Positions 1-9,816 of a DNA stretch of 41,327 nucleotides are shown here, piece by piece (the stretch's first letter is position 1; every line of letters begins with the position of its first letter). Under the pieces are notes generated by a model that made no database searches, was not told the origin of the DNA, and was given only the letters and a program-made list of their open reading frames with translations. The position numbers were made by a program, and so were the translations under genes. Origin of the DNA: Caryophanales bacterium (GTDB lineage: Bacteria > Bacillota_I > Bacilli_A > RFN20 > CAG-826); contig JAEESX010000005.1 of the NCBI GenBank assembly GCA_016290145.1, positions 1 through 41,327 of the forward strand, read 5' to 3'.

Positions 1-1455
1 ACCCACATTTTCATCATAGAAGTAAATGGCTTCCTGATTATTTAACATTTGATATAAGAGTTCACGTTCCGCAAGTTCGAGTCTTCTAAGGACTTTTCTT
101 TCTGGATGGAAGTCACGAATGACTACACTTGGATCCTTAGATGATTGCTTGGCTTCGAGCCTTGCTTTTTTAAGCAACTCACGGATGGCTTGGACTTCAA
201 ATCCTGTGACGCCCGCTAACTTAATAAGATATGAATCTAGTTCTAATTGACTCTTAATATCTAAAAGGATTGGAATGAATTGTTTAATAAGAGCTTTCTT
301 AGAATCTAACGTAGTTAATGGATTTGTGTTTTTGAAGTAATTGAGTGCGAAGTCAATACGGTTAACCAAGTTATTCACATACTTCTTGAGTGCTTCTGGA
401 CCATCTTGATTCAAAATCTCATCAGGGTCTTTTGGACTGTTCTGGTTATCAACGATGCGAACATTGATTCCTGCTTTGGCTAATGCCTTTGCGGCTTCCA
501 TCATGGCTTTTTGGCCTGGTAAATCGCCATCAAGACATAGTCTTACTTCAGCATTCAAACTTCTTAACATGCCAATGTGTTCTTTTGTTAAGGCAGTGCC
601 CATTAATGCGACTGCGTTATCAATACCAATCTTTCCTAACGCAAAGACATCCATGAAGCCTTCACAGACATAAACGAATCCGTTAAGCTTTGCTTTTTCC
701 TTTGCGATGTGGAAGTTATAAAGGACATTGGACTTATGGAAGAGGTATGTTTCAGGAGAATTTACATATTTGGCTTCTGAACCACTACCTAATCTTCTCG
801 CACTATAGCCGATAACGTTGCCATCCGCATCGCAGATTGGGAAGATAACTCTACCCGCACTCTTATCGACATAGTTGCCATTATTTAACACAGCAATTCC
901 GATATCATCGATGGTCTTGAGTGAGTGACCTTTACTTTGTAAAAAGTCGCATGTTGCCTTGCCATCTTTGAATGAATAGCCAAGTCTATATTTTGTTCTA
1001 CACGCAGCATCGAGGTTGCGGCTTTCGAAATAATCTAAACCTTCTTTGCCTTCCTCTGTGTTGAGTGCGTATTGGTAATAAATAGTTAAATCGTTTAAGG
1101 CTTTAAAGAGAGGAACTTTCTTCTCATCGACTGGTTTTTGTCTAACAAAACCTTCGAGTCTTTCATCAGTGTAACCATTTATTTCCGCTACTTTCTTAAG
1201 CGCTTCAAAGTAAGTGATTTTTTCATAACGTTGAACGAAATTAATTTCGGTACCACCAAAACCACAGACCCAACACTTCCAAATTCTCTTTTCTGGGTTC
1301 ACTGAAAGGGATGGATTTGAGTCATCATGGAATGGACATGGAGCCCAGTAGTTTCTACCTTTCTTGGTGAGATGGATGTATGAGGAAATAACCCCAACCA
1401 TATCCGAATGGGCTAACACATCTCTGGTTAATTCTTCTAACTTTGAATCAATCAT
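1..1455 (-). CDS. dnaG: DNA primase DnaG (partial, C-terminus beyond the window edge)
   Basis: Reverse translation from 1455 reads MIDSKLEELTRDVLAHSDMVGVISSYIHLTKKGRNYWAPCPFHDDSNPSLSVNPEKRIWKCWVCGFGG, the CHC2 zinc finger of primase. The frame stays open to base 1, so it is absent from the ORF track. Confidence 0.93.
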   Translation of the reverse strand, partial: MIDSKLEELTRDVLAHSDMVGVISSYIHLTKKGRNYWAPCPFHDDSNPSLSVNPEKRIWKCWVCGFGGTEINFVQRYEKITYFEALKKVAEINGYTDERLEGFVRQKPVDEKKVPLFKALNDLTIYYQYALNTEEGKEGLDYFESRNLDAACRTKYRLGYSFKDGKATCDFLQSKGHSLKTIDDIGIAVLNNGNYVDKSAGRVIFPICDADGNVIGYSARRLGSGSEAKYVNSPETYLFHKSNVLYNFHIAKEKAKLNGFVYVCEGFMDVFALGKIGIDNAVALMGTALTKEHIGMLRSLNAEVRLCLDGDLPGQKAMMEAAKALAKAGINVRIVDNQNSPKDPDEILNQDGPEALKKYVNNLVNRIDFALNYFKNTNPLTTLDSKKALIKQFIPILLDIKSQLELDSYLIKLAGVTGFEVQAIRELLKKARLEAKQSSKDPSVVIRDFHPERKVLRRLELAERELLYQMLNNQEAIYFYDENVG

Positions 1456-1497
1456 ATAACTTTGTTATACACCTACTAATAAAATACTAACAAACTA

Positions 1498-2871
1498 CTA
1501 GTAGAAAATCTTAACGGATAAGTATTTTCCGAGTTCGCTAATTGGTAATCTGACTTGTTGCATGGAGTCACGATCACGGATTGTAACGGCATTATCTTCA
1601 AGTGTATCGAAGTCCACTGTTACACAGAATGGAGTTCCGATAGCATCTTGTCTGCGGTATCTCTTACCGATGCTGCCTGTGTCGTCATAAACGACTGACA
1701 TATATTTGCAGAGAATATTTTGGATTTCTCTAGCCTTTTCTTCGAGCTTTTTACTTAATGGTAAAACTGCGGCCTTATATGGCGCCACTGCTGGAGCTAA
1801 ATGCATAACGATACGTGTATCATTATCGCCAACAGCTTCTTCGTCGTATGCATCGCATAATGTCATTAAAACTAAACGGTCTAAACCGACTGATGGTTCA
1901 ATGCAGTATGGGACATACTTTTCATTGGTTTCTGGATCTAAGTATTCTAAGGATTCGCCGCTATAAGACATATGTCTTTTTAAGTCATAGTCGGTTCTAT
2001 CAGCGATGCCCCAAACTTCACCCCAACCGAATGGGAATAAGTATTCAATATCAGTTGTGGCTTTGGAATAGAATGCTAATTCAGCTTGTTCGTGGTCACG
2101 GTAACGTAAGTTTTCTTGTTTAATACCTAAGTCAGCGACAAAGTTTAAACAATGTTTCTTCCAATATTCAAACCATTTGAGGTCTTCACCTGGTTTGCAG
2201 AAGAATTCCATTTCCATTTGGTCGAATTCACGTGTACGGAAGGTCATTTGACCTGGAGTAATTTCGTTTCTAAATGCACGACCAACATTACAAATACCTA
2301 AAGGTAATTTTCTTCTTGTTGTTCTAACGACGTTCTTGAAGTTAACAAACATACCTTGAGCGGTTTCTGGTCTTAAATAGACAACAGCTTTGCTATCTTC
2401 GGTAACACCGATGTGTGTTTTGAACATCATGTTAAATTGACGGATGTCTGTGAAGTTTTCACTACCACAGTTTGGACATGCAACATGGTTAGCATGGATG
2501 AAATCCATCATTTGTTCATTATTCATACCATTGACGTCTGCTTCTGGGAATTGAGCTTCGATTAATTGGTCTGCTCTAAATCTTTGTTTACATTTCTTAC
2601 AGTCAATAAGTGGATCATTGAATGTGGAGACGTGTCCTGTGGCTTCCCAAACTTTTGGATTCATCAAGATGGCGGCGTCGATACCGACGTTCATTGGACA
2701 TTCTTGAACGAATTTCTTCCACCACATTTTACGGATATTCATTTTAATTTCGCTACCTAATGGGCCGTAATCCCAGGTATTGGATAAACCACCATAAATC
2801 TCACTACCTTGGTAATAGTAGCCAGAGACGATTAAATGGTTACATACTTTATCAAATTCAAATTTACTCAT
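1498..2871 (-). CDS. glyS: Glycyl-tRNA synthetase (single-chain class II type)
   Basis: Class II aaRS motifs ([54 protein letters not shown]); located next to recO/era/dnaG. Confidence 0.96.
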   Translation of the reverse strand: MSKFEFDKVCNHLIVSGYYYQGSEIYGGLSNTWDYGPLGSEIKMNIRKMWWKKFVQECPMNVGIDAAILMNPKVWEATGHVSTFNDPLIDCKKCKQRFRADQLIEAQFPEADVNGMNNEQMMDFIHANHVACPNCGSENFTDIRQFNMMFKTHIGVTEDSKAVVYLRPETAQGMFVNFKNVVRTTRRKLPLGICNVGRAFRNEITPGQMTFRTREFDQMEMEFFCKPGEDLKWFEYWKKHCLNFVADLGIKQENLRYRDHEQAELAFYSKATTDIEYLFPFGWGEVWGIADRTDYDLKRHMSYSGESLEYLDPETNEKYVPYCIEPSVGLDRLVLMTLCDAYDEEAVGDNDTRIVMHLAPAVAPYKAAVLPLSKKLEEKAREIQNILCKYMSVVYDDTGSIGKRYRRQDAIGTPFCVTVDFDTLEDNAVTIRDRDSMQQVRLPISELGKYLSVKIFY

Positions 2872-2875
2872 ATAG

Positions 2876-2936
2876 TAACCTCCAAAAAAGCGTGCTCAAA
2901 TAGTATGCTTGTTAAAAAGCACGTTGTCAACACATT
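2876..2936 (-). promoter_or_regulatory. Candidate glyS promoter TTGACA-N17-CATACT with an overlapping dyad CGTGCT...AGCACG
   Basis: Reverse strand between recO and glyS reads TTGACAACGTGCTTTTTAACAAGCATACTATTTGAGCACGCTTTTTTGGAGG. Confidence 0.5.
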
Positions 2937-2957
2937 ATGAGTGTATTTTTGTATTAT

Positions 2958-3668
2958 TTATTTGTTAATAAGTGCCGCACCTTTAAGGCTGACACCGTAA
3001 GAATCTTTTATAAATTCAAAGAATTTATTTAGAACCACTAAAGCATCATCTTTAGATACTTCAAATGTGGCTCTAGCCATATCTGGAACGAGGAATGAAG
3101 AACGAATGATGAGCATTTGTTCTTTTGTTAAATCTCTTTCCATATCTGGTTCTAAGCAGTTTTGGCAGATGAATCCACCATCATTAAATGAGAAAGTAAC
3201 AATGCTTTGTTTTGATCCGCAGAAAACACAATGATTTACTTCAAATTCATAGCCGGTTTCTTTGAAGACTTTTGCAAAATAAGCTAGCAAAATTGGCCAT
3301 GGACTTTCCGCAGTCTTCATACAGATAACTGCGCTCATTAAAGAATTAAAAATTCTTTCTTTCTCATCATCTTGCACTAATGATTTGGTGATTTCCGCCA
3401 TGAGCATTAGGCTGCAAAGATAATAATAGTCATTCGTGACTTTCATCGGATTTTCAATAATTGAAGCCGACTTTAAAACAGGATATTTGTAGTTTCCTTC
3501 ATTTAATTCGATATCTGCGACCACTAATAGGTTGTTTAACGCGGAATTTTTGTTTTTTGGATCAAGGATACCTTTCGCTAGAAAAGTCATCTCTCCTTGT
3601 TCGTTTACGGCATCAATAATCGCATCTTTTTCTTTATAGGGTGTTATTGATAAAACAACGACTTTCAT
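2958..3668 (-). CDS. recO: DNA repair protein RecO
   Basis: RecO-like N-terminal fold, C-x2-C...C-x2-C zinc site (CVFCGSK...CQNC); adjacent to era. Confidence 0.9.
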   Translation of the reverse strand: MKVVVLSITPYKEKDAIIDAVNEQGEMTFLAKGILDPKNKNSALNNLLVVADIELNEGNYKYPVLKSASIIENPMKVTNDYYYLCSLMLMAEITKSLVQDDEKERIFNSLMSAVICMKTAESPWPILLAYFAKVFKETGYEFEVNHCVFCGSKQSIVTFSFNDGGFICQNCLEPDMERDLTKEQMLIIRSSFLVPDMARATFEVSKDDALVVLNKFFEFIKDSYGVSLKGAALINK

Positions 3669-3673
3669 GTTTG

Positions 3674-4558
3674 TTATTTTTTGTATTTATATCCGTATGT
3701 TTCAAGAGACTTTTCGTCATCTCTCCATCCTTCTTGAACCTTCACAAAGAGTTCTAAGAAGACATGTTTATGTAATAAAATTTCGATATCTTTTCTCGCT
3801 TGGCTACCAATAGCTTTAATTCTTTTGCCACCTGCACCGATGACAATACCCTTTTGGCCTTCCTTCTCCACGATGATGCTTGCGCGAATATGAATTGGGT
3901 TTTCTTCCCATTCGATATTGTCCATATAAATCGCTGTAGCGTGTGGTACTTCATCACGTAAGTTTCTTAAAACTTTTTCACGGATGATTTCTTTGATTTG
4001 GAAGATTGCGTCTTTATCAGTGACTTCTTCTACTGAGTAGTAGGCGGGTCCTTCTGGCATCAATTCAATAAGTTTATTTAATAAAGTGTCGATATTAAAT
4101 CTCTCTGTTGCCACTGTATCTAAAACAATCGCATCAGGTACTTTTTCAGCATAGATTTTCTTTAATTCGATAACTTTATCTAATCTCGCTTCATCAATCT
4201 TGTTAAAAACAAGAATGAGAGGAGCGTTTTTAATATCTAAATGTGAAAGAATGTATTCGTCGCCTGGGCCAAATGGAAGAGAAGCGTCAACCACTAAAAT
4301 GTTTGCATCAACATCGTGTGCAGCGCCATAGGCCATATTGTTCATTTCTTGGCCAAGTCTTTCTTTTGGCTTATGAATCCCTGGAGTGTCGGTGAAAATA
4401 ATCTGCACTCCATCCGCATTATAAATGCCTTTAATGGCGTTTCTTGTGGTTTGGGATTTATCAGTAACGATACTAACTTTCTTATTTAAAATGCCGTTTA
4501 ACAAAGTTGACTTGCCAACATTAGGACGGCCGAGGATAGCAACAAAACCGGACTTCAT
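3674..4558 (-). CDS. era: GTPase Era
   Basis: GRPNVGKSTLLN, DTPGIHKPKERLG, NKID and a C-terminal KH domain (GAGGKRIKAIGSQARKDIE). Confidence 0.98.
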   Translation of the reverse strand: MKSGFVAILGRPNVGKSTLLNGILNKKVSIVTDKSQTTRNAIKGIYNADGVQIIFTDTPGIHKPKERLGQEMNNMAYGAAHDVDANILVVDASLPFGPGDEYILSHLDIKNAPLILVFNKIDEARLDKVIELKKIYAEKVPDAIVLDTVATERFNIDTLLNKLIELMPEGPAYYSVEEVTDKDAIFQIKEIIREKVLRNLRDEVPHATAIYMDNIEWEENPIHIRASIIVEKEGQKGIVIGAGGKRIKAIGSQARKDIEILLHKHVFLELFVKVQEGWRDDEKSLETYGYKYKK

Positions 4559-4962
4559 TATTTATTTAGATCCTTTGGTGAGAAAGCAAATGGTAAAAGT
4601 TCCACTGCATTGGTTTCTTTAACTGCGCCTTTGAGGTTACTCATATAGATAGGTGCATCAGGTAACATGAGTTCGCTGATGACTTGTCTACAGGCACCAC
4701 ATGGGGAACATGGTTCTTCTGTATCAGCACAAAGTGCTAAAGCAGCGATATCTTCTTTCTTGTAGCCATTCATATATGCATGGTATAAGGCGTTTCTTTC
4801 AGCGCACATACACATTGAATAAGCGGAGTTTTCGATGTTGGCTCCAAGGAAAACTTTTCCATCTTTAGTTAATACAGCCGCACCAACTTTGAAGTTGGAA
4901 TATGGTGAATAAGATAATTCACGAGCGTCTTTTGCTTTTTGGATTAATTGTTCTTTTGTCAT
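4558..4962 (-). CDS. cdd: Cytidine deaminase (start set at MTKEQLIQ rather than the ORF-track start 4992)
   Basis: CAERNA and PCGACRQV zinc-site motifs; gene order ybeY-cdd-era. Confidence 0.95.
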   Translation of the reverse strand: MTKEQLIQKAKDARELSYSPYSNFKVGAAVLTKDGKVFLGANIENSAYSMCMCAERNALYHAYMNGYKKEDIAALALCADTEEPCSPCGACRQVISELMLPDAPIYMSNLKGAVKETNAVELLPFAFSPKDLNK

Positions 4963-4963
4963 T

Positions 4964-5419
4964 TTAGTTCTCCTTTGGAGGCAAGATTTCATCTTGTAAT
5001 TTGAACATTACTGCCTCATCTTCTTTTGTCATGTGGTCATAGCCTAATAAGTGCAATAACCCATGAACGAACAAGAAAGATAATTCTCTTTCTAATGGAT
5101 GTCCGTATTCCTCTGCTTGCGCTTTCGCTTTTTCGACACTGATATAAATGTCGCCAAGAGGAACGGGACCATGACCATGGAGCTTTTCATCCCTTTGTTC
5201 ATCTCCATCTAAGAACGCGAAGGAGATAACATCTGTTGGACGATCAACATTGCGATATTCTCTGTTCAATTGGTGAATAAATGTATTATCCACTAAAGTG
5301 ACACTCAAAATGGCTTCGCAACTTAATCCTAAGTGATTAAAAGTCTTTTCGAGTAAGCCGAGATAAATATCTTCGTATTTCTCGTATCCAGAAACTTGTG
5401 AATCGAAATCTAATTCCAT
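4964..5419 (-). CDS. ybeY: Endoribonuclease YbeY
   Basis: HGLLHLLGYDH motif; gene order. Confidence 0.97.
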   Translation of the reverse strand: MELDFDSQVSGYEKYEDIYLGLLEKTFNHLGLSCEAILSVTLVDNTFIHQLNREYRNVDRPTDVISFAFLDGDEQRDEKLHGHGPVPLGDIYISVEKAKAQAEEYGHPLERELSFLFVHGLLHLLGYDHMTKEDEAVMFKLQDEILPPKEN

Positions 5420-5453
5420 GGGCTATTATAATAGCACACTAAATTATTTATTA

Positions 5454-6665
5454 CTAATCATTTTCATCACTCTTTTTGTGGGAATTGATAGAATTAGCGA
5501 TTTTCACTTTAACAATGTTAAATTCTTCAATTTTCTCATTGAAAGAGAATAGATCTTGTAAGGTTCTTAGAATTGCCACAGAAATACAGCTATAGAAGAT
5601 GATGTATGGGAAGGATGATAAACCACATAATCTCATCGTTAGTAAAGCGGTCAAAACAAGCAATCCAGCATAAAGATAAGAACATGTCATTTTGATGTAA
5701 CTATAACTATATGCTTTACTATGTAAAATCCTCGCTTTATTCTGTAGTTCTTCACCATTTTCTGCGCTATCTAAATCCTCTTCTAATTCATTCACTTCTT
5801 CCGCTTTCGCTTTGAGAATTGGAGAGACCACTAACCACTCAAAAACGGAGATGGCAATTGGTATCAAAACGAGCATAATGTTTCTAATGTCATTAAGTAA
5901 CACCACTGCGCTGAGTCCGATAAGAATCACGAATAAGAGAATGAGATTAATTGGCGAAGATAACGCTAGGCGTTTGTAGTTCTCAAATCTCGTTAAATAC
6001 TCACGATACCCTTTTAAAGGAAGATTGTTCTCTGAGAAGAAGAATTGGTCTAACTTCTTCATCACGTTAAAGCATAATGCTTTCATAAGTAATTCTAGGA
6101 CAATAGCAACGGATAAGAATATCGCTGGAACGTATATCGGCGTTCCATCTTTGACAAAGTAAACACCTACTGCTGCGCACACCGCGACAAGAACTTGGAC
6201 AAATCCGAGAAGAACGCTTGTGCTAGTCTTCAAAGGATTAACTTGCTTAACCGGACAGTTTCTCTTCTCAAAAGATTCCACCATTAAGCCAGTTCCATCC
6301 CATATATCGATGAACTTCTTCACGGACATAGAACAGTTTCCTCTTCTTGGATCAAGGTAATATACCTTCTTCCATCTTACTTTAGTCACTACCACTGCGT
6401 GTTTAGCCCCATTTTTAAGCTCAATGGAAAGAATTAATGGAAAAGATGAGCAATTGCTTAATTCTTCCTTATTAGGAACCTCAAAAGCCGTGAAATTAAT
6501 TCCATGCTCATATCCTTTTTCCACTAAATCGCTATACGAGTAATATCCATGTGCCTCATCCTGCGGCAAGAATAGATAGTTTTTATCTTTGTTGATTTTA
6601 GCGAGAACCATCTTAAGACAAGCAAATCCGCAGTCGTCTTTTTGAATCTGTGGGATATAAAACAT
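5454..6665 (-). CDS. Membrane protein with N-terminal C39 (bacteriocin-processing type) peptidase domain and ABC-exporter-like TM region, no ATPase domain
   Basis: N-terminus MFYIPQIQKDDCGFACLKMVL (Gln and Cys of C39), KHAVVV (His), YYLDPRRG (Asp), then about six hydrophobic segments. The protein ends without Walker A/B or LSGGQ. Start at 6665 follows GGAGGT. Confidence 0.82.
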   Translation of the reverse strand: MFYIPQIQKDDCGFACLKMVLAKINKDKNYLFLPQDEAHGYYSYSDLVEKGYEHGINFTAFEVPNKEELSNCSSFPLILSIELKNGAKHAVVVTKVRWKKVYYLDPRRGNCSMSVKKFIDIWDGTGLMVESFEKRNCPVKQVNPLKTSTSVLLGFVQVLVAVCAAVGVYFVKDGTPIYVPAIFLSVAIVLELLMKALCFNVMKKLDQFFFSENNLPLKGYREYLTRFENYKRLALSSPINLILLFVILIGLSAVVLLNDIRNIMLVLIPIAISVFEWLVVSPILKAKAEEVNELEEDLDSAENGEELQNKARILHSKAYSYSYIKMTCSYLYAGLLVLTALLTMRLCGLSSFPYIIFYSCISVAILRTLQDLFSFNEKIEEFNIVKVKIANSINSHKKSDEND

Positions 6666-6725
6666 AAATGTACCTCCTACTAAACACATAGGGGGTACAC
6701 TCTTACTATTTTTGCAAAATATTTT
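6666..6725 (-). promoter_or_regulatory. Conserved promoter/leader block, copy A: AAAATATTTTGCAAAA-N13-ACCCCCTATGT-N8-GGAGGT-N6-ATG
   Basis: Near-identical in sequence and spacing to the block upstream of comEA (26619-26677). Confidence 0.75.
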
Positions 6726-6755
6726 CGATAAAAGAAAAAGACTCATTAAAGAGTC

Positions 6756-7889
6756 TTATTTTTTGAACATTTTCTTGAACTTCGAGAACAAGCCATCGTC
6801 TTTCTTGGCTTCCTTGAATTTCTTTAATGCTTCTTTTTGGTCTTTACTTAAGGAAGTTGGAACCTTGATATCTAATTTCACATATTGATCGCCAGGTTTA
6901 CCACTTCTTAAGTCTTTAACACCGCATCCCTTCATACGGAGGACTTGACCTGGTTGGCTGCCTTCAGGAATTGTTAATGTCACATCGCCATAGACGGTTG
7001 GAACATCAACCTTAGTTCCTAAGCAAGCATCGACAAAGTCGAGTGGGATTGTTAAGGCAATATCATTACCTTCACGTTTGAAGTATGAATGTTCCTTAAC
7101 AAGGATTTCAATATATAAGTCTCCATTAGGACCACCGTTAATGCCTCTTTCACCATTACCACGGGAAATGATTTGCTGTCCGGATTTGATACCTGCTGGA
7201 ATGTGAATCTTAATAGTTTTTCTCTTGTGGTTATAGCCTTTACCACCACATTCTTTACATTTATTTTTGATCGTTTTACCAGAACCATTACATGATGGAC
7301 ATGTTTCTTGGCTTTGCACTGTTCCGAATAATGATTGTCTTCTGACACTCACATATCCAGCACCTTTACAGTTGCTACATACAGAGATGTCGCTTTGACT
7401 TGCGGCACCTGTACCACCACAAGCGACACATAACTCATCGACTTCGATGGTCATTTCTTTATCAGAACCATTAATCGCATCCATGAAGTCAATCTTGATA
7501 CGATTAACGACATCATTACCTCTACGAGGTCCGGTAGGATTTCCTCTTTGTCTAGCGCCTCCACCAAAGAATTGGGAGAAGATATCACCTAAATCGGAGA
7601 ATCCTCCAAATCCACCGCCACCGAATCCACCTTGGAATGGGTTGGCACCTGGATTTCCACCTGCTTGTTCAAAGGCAGCATGACCAAATTGGTCATAAGC
7701 GCTTCTCTTTTGATCATCATAAAGGATATCATAGGCTTCTTGTACTTCTTTAAATTTGGCTTCGTCACCAGTTTCTTTATTATCTGGGTGATATGTTTTA
7801 GCTAATTTACGATAAGCACTTTTAATTTCGTCTTTAGTGGCGTTCTTTTTCACACCTAAGACTTCATAAAAATCTCTTTTTTCAGCCAT
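6756..7889 (-). CDS. dnaJ: Chaperone DnaJ
   Basis: J domain with HPD, Gly/Phe-rich region, four CxxCxGxG-type zinc motifs. Confidence 0.99.
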   Translation of the reverse strand: MAEKRDFYEVLGVKKNATKDEIKSAYRKLAKTYHPDNKETGDEAKFKEVQEAYDILYDDQKRSAYDQFGHAAFEQAGGNPGANPFQGGFGGGGFGGFSDLGDIFSQFFGGGARQRGNPTGPRRGNDVVNRIKIDFMDAINGSDKEMTIEVDELCVACGGTGAASQSDISVCSNCKGAGYVSVRRQSLFGTVQSQETCPSCNGSGKTIKNKCKECGGKGYNHKRKTIKIHIPAGIKSGQQIISRGNGERGINGGPNGDLYIEILVKEHSYFKREGNDIALTIPLDFVDACLGTKVDVPTVYGDVTLTIPEGSQPGQVLRMKGCGVKDLRSGKPGDQYVKLDIKVPTSLSKDQKEALKKFKEAKKDDGLFSKFKKMFKK

Positions 7890-7915
7890 ATAATATTCTC
7901 CTTTCCTTATATTTA

Positions 7916-7941
7916 CCGAAAGGGCCCGAAGGCCCTAACGG
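7916..7941 (-). promoter_or_regulatory. Intercistronic RNA hairpin with cUUCGg tetraloop between dnaK and dnaJ
   Basis: Reverse strand CCGTTAGGGCCTTCGGGCCCTTTCGG, a stem closed on a UUCG loop, with no adjacent long U run. Confidence 0.7.
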
Positions 7942-7963
7942 ATTAGTTTTAGATTTTATCTAA

Positions 7964-9799
7964 TTAAGCGTTGTTGTCGCCTTTTTTGGTGAAGTCGGCA
8001 TCGACGACATCATCTGGGTTGCTACCGGCAGGTTGATCGCCGCTATTATTTGCTGCGGCACCTTGGTTAGCTTGTTGTTGTTGCATATAAGCAGCGGCTT
8101 GTTCTAATTCACCGATACGTTTCTTGAGTGTTTCCATATCGTTGTTATCTAAAGCAGTCTTTAACTCATCTCTTAATTTTTGAGTTTGTTCTTTTTGTGC
8201 TGGATCCATAGAATCGCCTTTTTCTCTCATAGCAGCGTCGATATCATTAATAAATGATTCGGCTTTATTCTTGAGTTCGGTTTCTTCTTTTCTCTTATTA
8301 TCGGCTTCAGCGTTTTCTTCTGCTTCACGGACCATTCTGTCGATGTCTTCTTTGCTTAAACCATTAGAACCAGAAATTGTGATATTTTGTTCTTTTTGTG
8401 TGTCTAAGTCTTTAGCGGAGACTTTAACGATACCGTTAACGTCGATAGAGAATGTAACTTCAATTCTTGGTTCACCTCTACGTGCTGGTTTAATACCAGT
8501 TAATTGGAAGTGACCTAATAATTTGTTATCGTGGGCCATTGGACGTTCGCCTTGATAGACCATAATGTCAACGGCTGGTTGATTATCCGCAGCGGTAGAG
8601 AAGATTTGACTCTTTGTGGTTGGAATTGTGGTATTACGTGGAATAAGTGGAGTCATAACTTCACCTAATGTTTCGATACCTAAGGTTAATGGGGTAACGT
8701 CTAGTAAGACGACATCCTTAACATCACCACTGACAACACCACCTTGGTAGGCAGCACCGATAGAGACAGCTTCATCTGGGTTAACGGATAAGTTTGGTGT
8801 CTTACCAGTTAATTGTTTGACGAGTTCTTGGACAGCTGGCATACGGATGGAACCACCGATTAAGAGAACTTGGTTGAGTTCGTTTGCACCCATATGAGCA
8901 TCGGCTAATGCTCTTCTAACTGGTTCTTCACATCTCTTTAAGAGATGACGTGTTAAGTCTTGGAATTTAGCTCTTGTTAATGTGGTCTCAAAGTTAACTG
9001 GGCCCGCACTTGTCATAGAGATAAATGGTAAGGAGATAACTGTTTCTGTTAAAGCGGATAATTCAATCTTGGCTTTTTCAGCAGCTTCTCTAATTCTTTG
9101 TAATGAAGCTTTGTCGGTAATATCGACATTTGTTTCAATCTTGATTTGGGCTTTAATCCAATCAGCGACGACTTGATCCCAGTCATCACCACCGAGTTTG
9201 TTATCACCAGCGGTAGAAATAACTTCGAATGTACCATCACCGATATCGAGGATGGAGACGTCGAATGTACCACCACCTAAGTCAAAGACTAAGATTTTCT
9301 CGGATTTTTCATTTTCTAAGCCATACGCTAAAGCGGCGGCTGTTGGTTCGTTAATAATACGGACAACTTCTAAGCCAGCGATTTGGCCAGCATCTTTAGT
9401 TGCTTGACGTTGTGCGTCGTTGAAGTATGCAGGAACGGTAATAACGGCTTTTTGGATTTTTTGACCGATATTCTTTTCGGCATAGTTCTTCATATATGCG
9501 AGAACCTTCGCAGAGATTTCTTGTGGAGTGAAATCCTTATTGATGCAGTTGATATGGACCTTTTCAGCAGTACCCATTTTTCTCTTAATGGAACTGACTG
9601 TGTCTGGATTCATAACTGCTTGTCTTTTGGCAGCGTTACCAACGATTTCTTCACCACTTGCTTTGAAAGCAACGACGGATGGAGTTGTTGGGGTTCCTTC
9701 TGGGTTTGGGATGACCTTAACGGTGCCATCGGCTTGTAAATAACTCACGACGGAGTTTGTTGTACCTAAATCGATACCTAAGATAATTTCTTTTGCCAT
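7964..9799 (-). CDS. dnaK: Molecular chaperone DnaK (Hsp70)
   Basis: [26 protein letters not shown], and the full Hsp70 length. Confidence 0.99.
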   Translation of the reverse strand: MAKEIILGIDLGTTNSVVSYLQADGTVKVIPNPEGTPTTPSVVAFKASGEEIVGNAAKRQAVMNPDTVSSIKRKMGTAEKVHINCINKDFTPQEISAKVLAYMKNYAEKNIGQKIQKAVITVPAYFNDAQRQATKDAGQIAGLEVVRIINEPTAAALAYGLENEKSEKILVFDLGGGTFDVSILDIGDGTFEVISTAGDNKLGGDDWDQVVADWIKAQIKIETNVDITDKASLQRIREAAEKAKIELSALTETVISLPFISMTSAGPVNFETTLTRAKFQDLTRHLLKRCEEPVRRALADAHMGANELNQVLLIGGSIRMPAVQELVKQLTGKTPNLSVNPDEAVSIGAAYQGGVVSGDVKDVVLLDVTPLTLGIETLGEVMTPLIPRNTTIPTTKSQIFSTAADNQPAVDIMVYQGERPMAHDNKLLGHFQLTGIKPARRGEPRIEVTFSIDVNGIVKVSAKDLDTQKEQNITISGSNGLSKEDIDRMVREAEENAEADNKRKEETELKNKAESFINDIDAAMREKGDSMDPAQKEQTQKLRDELKTALDNNDMETLKKRIGELEQAAAYMQQQQANQGAAANNSGDQPAGSNPDDVVDADFTKKGDNNA

Positions 9800-9816
9800 A
9801 ATTATTTCCTCCTTAT

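Noticed and set aside
1456-1500. Possible terminator after glyS (CTACTAGTAG and TAGTAG elements)
   Set aside because: Weak AT-rich pairing without a clear U tract; also immediately before dnaG, where transcription likely continues.
9383-9743. Plus-strand ORFs of 71-118 aa opposite dnaK
   Set aside because: Shadow ORFs antisense to a strongly supported dnaK; no SD or family resemblance.
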